The position numbers and the translations under genes were made by a program. The notes below the pieces were generated by a model. That model was not told where the DNA came from. It made no database searches and saw only the letters and a program-made list of their open reading frames with translations. From positions 186,001-250,000 of the forward strand of contig NZ_CP069247.1 of NCBI RefSeq assembly GCF_021065005.1: a DNA stretch of 64,000 nt. Direction: 5' to 3'. The stretch comes from Candidatus Gromoviella agglomerans. GTDB lineage: Bacteria > Pseudomonadota > Alphaproteobacteria > CAJXXZ01 > G021065005. Of this stretch, positions 45,843-54,700 are shown piece after piece. The first letter of the stretch is position 1. Every line of letters begins with the position of its first letter.

Positions 45843-46988
45843 ATGGGGTTTAGATGTGGTATTGTTGGATTACCAAACGTAGGAAAATCAAGTTTATTTA
45901 ATGCACTTTCAAGTAAAAACAAGGCAGAATCAGCAAATTACCCATTTTGCACGATAGAACCAAATAAAACTACAATTCCAGTACCTGATTCTAGACTCAA
46001 AACTTTGATGGCAATCGAAAAATCTCAGAGAATGGTCAACACTCAAATAGAACTTGTTGATATCGCTGGCATAATTAGTGGAGCGCACAAAGGTGATGGA
46101 TTAGGGAACAAGTTTCTATCTCATATAAGGGAAATGGATGTGATAGCATTTGTTCTCAGATGTTTTGACAATAAAGACATAATTCACGTAAATAATAAAA
46201 TCGATCCTATATCTGAACTGGAAATTCTCTGCACAGAGTTGATTTTGTCTGATATTGATACCCTTGAAAGAAAAATATCAAAAAAAATGGACAAAAATGT
46301 CAGCGACATCATCACAAAATTGATAAAAATTCTGCAGGAATGGACTCCGCAAAAATGGATAGAATTGACTTTGAGTAAGTTCAATCCACAACAAACAAAA
46401 TACAAATACCCTTTTACATCTATCACTGATAACAAAGATCAGGAAGAGTTACTAAATATCGTTTTAAGTGAAAGCAACATTTTCATTAATAAACCTATAA
46501 TGTGTATATGCAATGTAAATGATATAGATTCAGTTAACGGTAATGATCACAGCAAGAATGTTGCAAAATATATCGGATACGATCCGATCATTGTATCAGC
46601 CGCAATTGAATCAGAGATGGCAGAAATGAATGAAGAAGATAGAAATGAAATGATGCAGTCATTTGGAATGAAAATGACAGGATTAGATAAAATAGCCTCA
46701 TCTGGATATAAATTACTCAATTGCATTACATTTTTCACAGTAGGAGAAAAAGAAGCTAGAGCATGGACTATAAAAAATGGTACCAACGCTCAAAAAGCAG
46801 CACGATGCATTCATAATGATATCGCAGATGGATTTATCAAGGCAGAAATAATTTCTTTTAATGATTTTGTTGAATTTAATGGAAGAAATGGAGCGAGAGA
46901 CAACGGAAAAATCAGAATTGAAGGAAAAGAATGTATAGTGCAAGATGGAGATATTATATTATTTAAGCATCATACTACTCAAAAATAA
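45843..46988 (+). CDS. ychF: Redox-responsive ATPase of the Obg/YchF family
   Basis: 381 residues beginning MGFRCGIVGLPNVGKSSLFN (Walker A), with NYPFCTIEPNK, the DxxG loop VDIAGIISGAHKGDGLGNKF and FLSHIREMD. The nucleotide-specificity motif reads CNVND, as in YchF/OLA1, which prefer ATP. The TGS domain lies at the C-terminus (FFTVGEKEARAWTIKNGTNA, IHNDIADGFIKAEII, GKECIVQDGDIILFK). It associates with ribosomes; elsewhere it is often paired with pth, which here is 3 kb away on the other strand. Confidence 0.96.
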   Translation: MGFRCGIVGLPNVGKSSLFNALSSKNKAESANYPFCTIEPNKTTIPVPDSRLKTLMAIEKSQRMVNTQIELVDIAGIISGAHKGDGLGNKFLSHIREMDVIAFVLRCFDNKDIIHVNNKIDPISELEILCTELILSDIDTLERKISKKMDKNVSDIITKLIKILQEWTPQKWIELTLSKFNPQQTKYKYPFTSITDNKDQEELLNIVLSESNIFINKPIMCICNVNDIDSVNGNDHSKNVAKYIGYDPIIVSAAIESEMAEMNEEDRNEMMQSFGMKMTGLDKIASSGYKLLNCITFFTVGEKEARAWTIKNGTNAQKAARCIHNDIADGFIKAEIISFNDFVEFNGRNGARDNGKIRIEGKECIVQDGDIILFKHHTTQK

Positions 46989-47178
46989 ATTCCGAAAAGC
47001 AATTTTATAATAACAGTGAATTATCAAAACAGCTAAATAGAAATTTTGAAAAGCAAATAGAAATAGTTGCGATAATAATATCATTAGATGATTGAAAGTA
47101 TAAAAACATCACACTAAGCGAGTCATTCAATTTTTTCAGACATTTAAACCAATTTGGTGTTCAAATACAACAAGCTCA

Positions 47179-48123
47179 TTAATGTAGATTCATCAAAACA
47201 ATTGATGCAGATAATTTTATAAATTCACTGCATTTCAAGTTCTCAGGGCGTAATTTCATATCAATGTTGCACTCATCAAAAACATTATTCACACTGCTAG
47301 TATACAAACCCATAGAAACAGCATTTCTGATAATAGTTCCAATATTTTTACGCCTTTGCTGAAAGAGCACAGAAGTCAATTTGAATAATTCCATTTGTAT
47401 TTCATTTTTATAAAAAGAAAAGAAATCATCTCGAGAATTCTTCTGCAAAGAAGGTATATCATGAGTAAATCCGTTAAAATTATCACAAAAGTGAAACTTC
47501 AAAACACTAGAATATACCTTTGGTTTTGGCCAAAATACAGAAGGATTCACATTCATAACTCTTTCTATTTTTGCATGAAATTGTGCCATAACAGAGAGTT
47601 TCCCATATTCAGATGTATTTTCTTTAGCCAAAATTCTGTCAGCAACCTCTTTTTGAAACATAAAAACCGCTCCAGCAAAGTGATCTTTAAGATTAAAAAT
47701 GCGAAATAAAATCGGAACAGATATATTGTATGGTAAATTTCCAATGAGAACGAATTTTTTATGGAGTATTTCGCTATTAAAGACCAAGTTCCAATCAAAA
47801 TTCAAAACATCATGATTAAATATATTGATCTTAGGAATCGAAGCTAACAAATCAACAAAAGCAGAGTCTTTTTCTATAACATACAAATCACTCATAGGAA
47901 ACCTCTCTGCCATGAAAGCCGTCATTATACCAGGACCAGGACCTATTTCAACAATACTACAGTTGGAATTTTGCATAAAACAATCAAGTTCATCAGGAAT
48001 CCTCTTAATAACATTTAAATCAATCAAGAAATTTTGCCCTAGAGATTTCTTTCCAAATAAGACAATATCCCGTATATAAGCCTTTGGAGTTCTATCGTTT
48101 AAAAAAACAGACAAATAACTCAT
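47179..48123 (-). CDS. rsmA: 16S rRNA dimethyladenosine transferase
   Basis: KsgA/RsmA dimethylates two adjacent adenosines of the 16S rRNA 3' hairpin. Motifs: KKSLGQNFLIDLNVIKRI, SAM-binding IVEIGPGPGIMTAFMAERF, catalytic NLPYNISVPILFRIF, and PKPKVYSSVLKF. 314 aa, about 40 more than typical, mostly in the C-terminal helical domain (NDRT leader and segment GFTHDIPSLQKNSRDDFFSF). Loss of this protein gives kasugamycin resistance in other bacteria. Confidence 0.95.
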   Translation of the reverse strand: MSYLSVFLNDRTPKAYIRDIVLFGKKSLGQNFLIDLNVIKRIPDELDCFMQNSNCSIVEIGPGPGIMTAFMAERFPMSDLYVIEKDSAFVDLLASIPKINIFNHDVLNFDWNLVFNSEILHKKFVLIGNLPYNISVPILFRIFNLKDHFAGAVFMFQKEVADRILAKENTSEYGKLSVMAQFHAKIERVMNVNPSVFWPKPKVYSSVLKFHFCDNFNGFTHDIPSLQKNSRDDFFSFYKNEIQMELFKLTSVLFQQRRKNIGTIIRNAVSMGLYTSSVNNVFDECNIDMKLRPENLKCSEFIKLSASIVLMNLH

Positions 48124-48519
48124 TAAATCAAAATATATAATATATGCAATACTATGATGAATACAAAATAATTGATACGATAATAATCAAAAACTCAAAA
48201 GTGAAGACATTGAAATAGAACAGATTTGCATTGTAAAGTAAAACATATCGAATAATGAATCAAAAAAATCAAAATGAAGATTAAAAGTAATATCAAGCAA
48301 GAATTAACAATCAAAAATCAGATAAAAAGCGGTAGAAAAAAACTCAGATAATCAAATTAATGACAGTAAAAGATCTTAAAACCACAAAAGCTGAGAATTC
48401 ATCAAATGAAACGCAAAAATACCAACAATGATAATGAAAATACATAACTTAGAATGCAATAAAATCTCAAATAAAACACAATACACAGAAAATCAATGAA
48501 AAAATAAATTGCAGATCAA
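48124..48519. other. 396-bp gene-free spacer between rpmB and rsmA
   Basis: Very A-rich on the plus strand; no frame above background, no repeat seen. Confidence 0.45.
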
Positions 48520-48828
48520 TCATCCCCTAATCTTAAATTCATGATTTCCTGACAAACGCTTCATCAAGCCTCTCTTGACCTTTTGCCCCAAATCAGTCAA
48601 TTTTCGACTGTCAATAGACAGCATAAAAGCATCAAATCCGCCATTATTCATTATGGTCCTATTCGTACTAGTACAGACTCTAAACCTAAAACTAGAATCC
48701 ATAATCTGACTAAAATACCTAATAGTCTGCAAATTAGGCATGAACCTACGCTTAGTCCTATTTTTCGCATGGCTAACATTATTACCGACCAAAGGTCGCA
48801 CTCCCATGAGATCACATTTCCAAGACAT
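48520..48828 (-). CDS. rpmB: 50S ribosomal protein L28
   Basis: From the ATG at 48828 (MSWKCDLMGVRPLVGNNVSH) it has 102 aa. The family core C-x-(L/V)-x-G-x-x-P-x-x-GNNVSHA-x-x-x-T-x-RRF-x-PNLQ is intact, followed by FRFRVCTSTNRTIMNNGGFD. Four further codons are open upstream. Single gene, apart from its usual partner rpmG. Confidence 0.95.
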   Translation of the reverse strand: MSWKCDLMGVRPLVGNNVSHAKNRTKRRFMPNLQTIRYFSQIMDSSFRFRVCTSTNRTIMNNGGFDAFMLSIDSRKLTDLGQKVKRGLMKRLSGNHEFKIRG

Positions 48829-48918
48829 GTCAAAAAACAAAAAACACTTTGGTGATATTACACTTTATATTCAAAAGAGTCAACTACATGAAATGGTATA
48901 GTCTCAACAGATCATCAC

Positions 48919-49557
48919 TCATGCAATCAAAATGCCAATGATTTGTAAAATTTTATCTGCAAGATTGATCAAAGTGTTATCAATTATCGCTCGTTCATTT
49001 TTTAGAAATTTTCCAAGTACATAATTTGAAATATCTCCAATTTGAGGGCGATCTATTCCAACTCCAATCTTATAATAATTCATTCCTATGGAATTATCTA
49101 AACTCTTTAATCCATTATGTGAACTCTTTTTCACCATCACTCTGATTTTACCCAATTTTTTATCTAGCTCATCATGAAAAACAAGAATTCTCATATTACC
49201 AAATATATCATGAGATATGCTCTTATACTTCAAAAATTCCTTCACTGCAATTCCAGATGAATTCATGAAAGTAGTCGGCTTAATAAGAAAGATGGTGCAA
49301 TTTAATATAGAATCTTCAAATTTGAGATCTAGACTCGAATTGGTTATAATTTTATCAAATAAATCAACATAATTAGTTGAAGTAACTTTAACCCTTGGTA
49401 CATTAATCTGAACATTACACAAATCAGCTTGAAATTTAGATTTACTCCACTTAAGAGACATATTTTTCGCTACCAAGTCGAGGAAATCAAATCCCACATT
49501 ATGCCTTGTACCATCGTAGCCTGGATTACCTAAACCAACAAGCAAAACATTAACCAT
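48919..49557 (-). CDS. pth: Peptidyl-tRNA hydrolase
   Basis: Recycles peptidyl-tRNA dropped from ribosomes. VLLVGLGNPGYDGTRHNVGF carries the catalytic His; IFLIKPTTFMNSSG and LVFHDELDKKLGKIRV (catalytic Asp) follow, then SHNGLKSL and YKIGVGIDRP. The frame opens at a TTG at 49569, but GGAGG lies seven bases before the ATG at 49557, which is preferred (212 aa). It is the last gene of ftsE-ftsX-plsC-pth. An insertion near residues 65-80 slightly lengthens it. Confidence 0.95.
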   Translation of the reverse strand: MVNVLLVGLGNPGYDGTRHNVGFDFLDLVAKNMSLKWSKSKFQADLCNVQINVPRVKVTSTNYVDLFDKIITNSSLDLKFEDSILNCTIFLIKPTTFMNSSGIAVKEFLKYKSISHDIFGNMRILVFHDELDKKLGKIRVMVKKSSHNGLKSLDNSIGMNYYKIGVGIDRPQIGDISNYVLGKFLKNERAIIDNTLINLADKILQIIGILIA

Positions 49558-49571
49558 AATCTCCTCCAATC

Positions 49572-50285
49572 TTAACCATTCAACAAACTTGCTGTAGATT
49601 CCTCAATCGATTTTTCAAGCAAATTCATAAAACTCACTTTATCCATTCCACTCTTTATTGGAGGTAAGAATTGAACTGTAATAATACCTTGATACTTCAA
49701 AAAAGATCTTCTAGGCCAACACAAACCAGAGTTTAAAGCGACAGGAACAACATCAATTCCAGTTTTCTGATATATATAAAAAACTCCAGATTTGTATTTT
49801 TTTCTACTACCAACATTTACTCTTGTTCCTTCAGGAAAAATCAATAAAGACATACCATCATCAATTACTTTTTTGGCATCATCAACGTAGCTTAAATTCG
49901 GTTTCTTTCTATTTATCGGAATAACTCTAAATTTCTTAAAAAAAGTTCCCAAGAGAGGAATATACATCAATTCTTTCTTAACAAAAGCAGTAATATTACT
50001 CAAGAAAAAAGGAAATGCAAAAATATCCCACGACGACTGATGCTTCGATGCAAAAATCACTGTAGATTGAGGAATATTTTCCATCCCAAGGACTTGAAAC
50101 CTTATTTTGCATATCAATCTAGCACTTAATAAAACTCCTCCACACCAAATATCGCATAATTTTCTGATCCACGTCAAAGGTAACACAAGAAATGGAAGAA
50201 AAATTAGACAAAAAGCCACAGACCAAGCATACAGAAATACATTAAATACCAATGATCTAATGAAAACCACAAAATGATTCATCAT
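49572..50285 (-). CDS. plsC: 1-acyl-sn-glycerol-3-phosphate acyltransferase
   Basis: Second acylation in phosphatidic acid synthesis. The acyltransferase HX4D motif is KHQSSWD (His82, Asp87), followed by ELMYIPLLGTFFKKFRVIPI and FPEGTRVNVGSRKKYKSGVF; N-terminal hydrophobic segments anchor it to the inner membrane. 237 aa is normal. Its ATG overlaps the ftsX stop by four bases (ATGA), so the two are translationally coupled, and pth follows at 14 bases. Confidence 0.94.
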   Translation of the reverse strand: MMNHFVVFIRSLVFNVFLYAWSVAFCLIFLPFLVLPLTWIRKLCDIWCGGVLLSARLICKIRFQVLGMENIPQSTVIFASKHQSSWDIFAFPFFLSNITAFVKKELMYIPLLGTFFKKFRVIPINRKKPNLSYVDDAKKVIDDGMSLLIFPEGTRVNVGSRKKYKSGVFYIYQKTGIDVVPVALNSGLCWPRRSFLKYQGIITVQFLPPIKSGMDKVSFMNLLEKSIEESTASLLNG

Positions 50286-50983
50286 ATCCTCTTAATAGCA
50301 CTTCTGATTAATAGATGAAATATAGATAAGAACAACATCAGATAAAGAAACAATGAAAGACTAATGACGAAATAATCCACACTAGATCTCATAAAAAAAA
50401 TCATAATAAAACAAGAAAATAAGAAAAAATTAAGAATATAAAAACTCTTCCCTATGTTTTGCTTTACGATATTATAATATACAAAATCACTTGTCGCTCC
50501 TATTAGCCTCAAAGTGTGTATTTTATCGAAATTAGTAGACAAAACTAATCGAACACTTATCACAGCCCACAATATAGAAATTATAAAAAATATAAATGCA
50601 TTAAATGCTAAAAAAGACAGCCAAATATTTTCGAAAAGATATCCATAATCTTCTATTTTGTACGGTACATTATTTAAGTCCATAATATCTATTAATGACT
50701 TATCTCCAATAACCTCAAAAAAACCTCCGCATTTATCTTCAAAATACTCAGAAGAATCCTTAATCAAATGTAAAAGAGTAGTACTTGAAATAGATGAATC
50801 ACTCACTATTGCACAAGAAGACATCGCATATTGAGACAAAAACACTTTGCACTTAGACATTTGAAAACGATCAATGAATAGATTGAATCCAGACAAAATC
50901 ATCAGCAATATCATAACAAAGTACATCATTTTCTTTATGCCAAAATCGTAAGTATTACTTTTCTTAAGGTATAAATAGCTCAT
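50282..50983 (-). CDS. ftsX: FtsX-like permease subunit
   Basis: 233 residues with one N-terminal membrane helix (MMYFVMILLMILSGFNLFI), a periplasmic loop of about 90 residues, then three helices around residues 115-228. The segment HTLRLIGATSDFVYYNIVKQ is the FtsX/MacB-type coupling region (L-x-L-x-GA-x-x-x-x-I). It is shorter than typical FtsX (about 300) and the periplasmic domain is reduced. Position directly after ftsE identifies it. FtsEX links division to peptidoglycan hydrolase activation. Confidence 0.85.
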   Translation of the reverse strand: MSYLYLKKSNTYDFGIKKMMYFVMILLMILSGFNLFIDRFQMSKCKVFLSQYAMSSCAIVSDSSISSTTLLHLIKDSSEYFEDKCGGFFEVIGDKSLIDIMDLNNVPYKIEDYGYLFENIWLSFLAFNAFIFFIISILWAVISVRLVLSTNFDKIHTLRLIGATSDFVYYNIVKQNIGKSFYILNFFLFSCFIMIFFMRSSVDYFVISLSLFLYLMLFLSIFHLLIRSAIKRI

Positions 50984-50996
50984 TTCATCTCCTATA

Positions 50997-51653
50997 TTAT
51001 TTTATATGACGAATTGAAGTATCTTTTATAACAATATGAAAAACATCCCCCAAGCTACGCACAATAGAATGGTTATGAGTAGATAATATGATAGTCACTC
51101 CAATATCCTGCAAAGCTTTTAGCAATTTAATCACATGCCATGCATTTGCTTCATCGAGACTTTCGATAGGTTCATCAGCAATTATTATCTCAGGTTTTGC
51201 AATAACAGCTCGAGCAATTCCAACTCTCTGTTTCTCTCCTCCAGATAAAAATGAAGGATAAGCGTCGTAACAATTTATACCAGCCCAATCAAGCATTTTA
51301 TACGCCTGCTCTCTTGCTTCAAAAATAGGAAAATGACGCACACTCAGTGGCAAAGCAACATTATCGAGCACATTCATATCTTCAATCAATTTGAAATCCT
51401 GAAAAATAATGCCCAATCTTTGCCGCAAAAATGCTTTATCATTTATTCGAGAAAGGTCCTCATTCAACACAATTAAATTACCCCATGTTGGAGTCAAATC
51501 CATATATATCATACGCAGAAGAGATGTTTTCCCAATTCCGCTATCTCCAGTTAAAATACAAAACGAACCACAAGGAATATCTATGTTAGCACCTTCAAAT
51601 ATAATACGATCATCGTATGATAAACCAACATTTTTTAGAGACAATGCTATCAT
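50997..51653 (-). CDS. ftsE: Cell-division ABC transporter ATPase
   Basis: About 218 residues from the ATG at 51653 (MIALSLKNVGLSYDD); 20 more codons are open upstream but are not conserved. Walker A LTGDSGIGKTSLLRM (Gly-Asp-Ser-Gly-Ile-Gly-Lys-Thr), Q-loop LGIIFQDFKLI, signature FLSGGEKQRVGIARAV, Walker B EIIIADEPIESLD, and H-loop ILSTHNHSIV. FtsE powers FtsX. The gap to ftsX is 13 bases; with plsC and pth it forms a four-gene unit. Confidence 0.94.
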   Translation of the reverse strand: MIALSLKNVGLSYDDRIIFEGANIDIPCGSFCILTGDSGIGKTSLLRMIYMDLTPTWGNLIVLNEDLSRINDKAFLRQRLGIIFQDFKLIEDMNVLDNVALPLSVRHFPIFEAREQAYKMLDWAGINCYDAYPSFLSGGEKQRVGIARAVIAKPEIIIADEPIESLDEANAWHVIKLLKALQDIGVTIILSTHNHSIVRSLGDVFHIVIKDTSIRHIK

Positions 51654-51751
51654 AACATTCAACTCAATTTGGCAAGAGGTTATTACATAATTATTCTTAT
51701 TACAAGATATCAATTAACTTTAAAAAAATTTACTTTGAACCATATCAAGTT

Positions 51752-54700
51752 TTATTTTCTTTTTTTATCCTTATTTCCATGATTGTTTTCATGTGGCATC
51801 ATCACCATTCTATATCTACTTTTCGTCTTTTGGGCTTTATTTATAATAATTCCAAAGCGATTATCATCAAGTCTAAACAATCTTAGTGATTGATTTGGCA
51901 AATTAAAACGAAATTTAATGTCTCTCTCAGAATCCTGATTATCTGACTTGAGCAAAGTTATCTCTTCAATTTTATCTGTTTTCAATACAACCGCATAATC
52001 ACTTAAATGTGATGCACTATCGATAAAATTAATAATGTCTATAACGTTATAAGCGCCAGTATTATCAGGAAAAACCTCAACACCCTCATAATACATAGAA
52101 TGATCGTTTTCACAAACATGAGGAATATGATTATTATATTCGTCAGAAATAACATCTACTTTAGATTCTCTTATCTTAAACTCAGGCAAATTTTTTTCAT
52201 TTACAATCTCAGGATTAGCATGAAGATTAACACTCATATAAGGTTGTGAATCAATTTTCTGCTGAGCATTAAACAATTTCCAGTAATTTTTATGAATTTT
52301 TTGTCGTTGATGAGGATCATAATGAATTAAAACATGATCAGAGCATATGTCTTGATGATAGTGATCGCCATCTGATGTTTTCATAGAATTATCAACAAAT
52401 CGAGAATTTATATCAAAATATATCAATTCAGTAACAGATTCAGTCTGCACTTCCTGATCAGACATTTGATGAGGCGACCCAGTCTGCACTTCCTGATTCT
52501 GAGACTCGAATGCCGTTTGCACTTCCTGATTCTGAGACTCGAATGCCGTTTGCACTTCCTGATCAGACATTTGATGAGGTGACCCAGTTTGCACTTCCTG
52601 ATCAGACATTTGATGAGGTGACCCAGTCTGCACTTCCTGATTCTGAGACTCGAATGCCGTTTGCACTTCCTGATTCTGAGACTCGAATGCCGTTTGCACT
52701 TCCTGATTCTGAGACTCGAATGCCGTTTGCACTTCCTGATTCTGAGACTCGAATGCCGTTTGCACTTCCTGATTCTGAGACTCGAATGCCGTTTGCACTT
52801 CCTGATTCTGAGACTCGAATGCCGTTTGCACTCCCTGATTCTGAGACTCGAATGCCGTTTGCACTTCTTTCGCAAGCATTTGAGGAGATACCTGAATCTC
52901 AACACCCTTAATAGATGTATCTGCAGTCTGAGTATCTCTCTCTATAAACGTTTTAGATTTCAGAGCATCAAATTCCTTTCTTAATAGATTTAACTGATTA
53001 TGCAAAATTTCTTTTTGATGAGTCGTATCTATCAAAGCATCATGTAGCTGTAGATTCTCTGTTTTTTGCACCCTCAGAGCCGCTAACTGCTGCTCGTGCT
53101 GCTGCCTCAGAGCCGCCAGCTGCTGATCTTTCTCAGCCACCTGCTGCTCGTGCTTCTGCTTCAGAGCCACCAACTGCTGCTCGTTATCGGCCACCTGCTG
53201 CCTCAGAGCCACCACCTGCTGCTCGTGCTGCTGCCTCAGAGCCGCCAGCTGCTGATCTTTCTCAGCCACCTGCTGCTCGTTATCGGCCAGCTGCTGCCTC
53301 AGAGCCACCACCTGCTGATCTTTCTCAGCCACCTGCTGCTCGTGCTGCTTCCGCAAATCCGCCAGCTCCCGATCTTTCTCAGCCACCTGCTGCCTCAAAT
53401 CCGCTAACTCCCGATCTTTCTCAGCCACCTGCTGCCTCAAATCCACCACCTGCTGCTCGTTATCGGCCACCTGCTGCCTCAGAGCCACCACCTGCTGCTC
53501 GTGCTGCTGCCTCAGAGCCACCACCTGCTGATCTTTCTCAGCCACCTGCTGCTCGTTATCGGCCAGCTGCTGCCTCAGAGCCACCACCTGCTGATCTTTC
53601 TCAGCCACCTGCTGCTCGTGCTGCTTCCGCAAATCCGCCAGCTCCCGATCTTTCTCAGCCACCTGCTGCCTCAAATCCGCTAACTCCCGATCTTTCTCAG
53701 CCACCTGCTGCCTCAAATCCACCACCTGCTGCTCGTGCTGCTGCCTCAGAGCCACCACCTGCTGCTCGTTATCGGCCAGCTTCTGCCTCAAATCCGCCAG
53801 CTGCTGCTCGTTATCGGCCAGCTTCTGCCTCAAATCCGCCAGCTGCTGCTCGTTATCGGCCAGCTTCTGCCTCAGAGCCACCACCTGCTGCTCGTGCTGC
53901 ACCTTCAGAGCCACCACCTGCTGCTCGTTATCGGCCAGCTGCTTCCGCAAATCCGGCAACTGCTGCTCGTTATCGGCCACCTGCTGCTCGTGCTTCTGCT
54001 TCAGAGCCACCAACTGCTGCTCGTTATCGGCCAGCTGCTTCCGCAAATCCGCCAACTGCCGCTCATTATCGGCCACCTGCTGCTTCAGAGCCACCACCTG
54101 CTGCTCGTGCTGCACCTTCAGAGCCACCACCTGCTGCTCGTTATCGGCCAGCTTCTGCCTCAAATCCACCACCTGCTGATCGTTATCGGCCAGCTTCTGC
54201 CTCAAATCCGCCAACTGCTGCTCGTGCTTCTGCTTCAGAGCCACCACCTGCTGCTCGTTATCGGCCAGCTTCTGCCTCAAATCCACCACAGCCTGCGATT
54301 CAGCTAATTGATCTGCTAAACTTTCTACCACATGACCACCTGCTTCATAATCAGAAAAATCTGCATCAAATGAATTTGATGGCAAGTCATCATGTTGCTC
54401 ACGCAGTATCTTATTTTCCCCACGCAATTCATCATTTTCCCCACGCAGTATCTTATTTTCTCCACGCAATATATTATATTGAGCAAGCAATTCCTCATTT
54501 TCACCAAGCAATGTCTTATATTCACTAAGCAATTCCTCATTTTCTCCACGCAATTGATTATTTTCACCACACAATTCCTCATTTTTCCCACGCAATTGAT
54601 TATTTTCCCCACGCAATTGATTATTTTTATCACGCAATTCATTCAAACAAGGACGTACTTCTAATAATTCTGCTTCTAATGCTTCATTCTTTTGTTGAAA

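Noticed and set aside
48583-48855. Plus-strand frame over rpmB
   Set aside because: Shadow of the L28 gene, which has an unmistakable family sequence on the minus strand.
52423-52905. Alternative-frame minus-strand reading frame rich in KCKRHSSLRIR
   Set aside because: It is a frame shadow of the 33-bp repeats in the giant protein; long open frames are a side effect of repeats whose length is a multiple of three.
53096-54664. Several plus-strand frames of Leu/Gln/His-rich repeats
   Set aside because: Antisense shadows of the coiled-coil repeat block, with no start signals and no independent composition.
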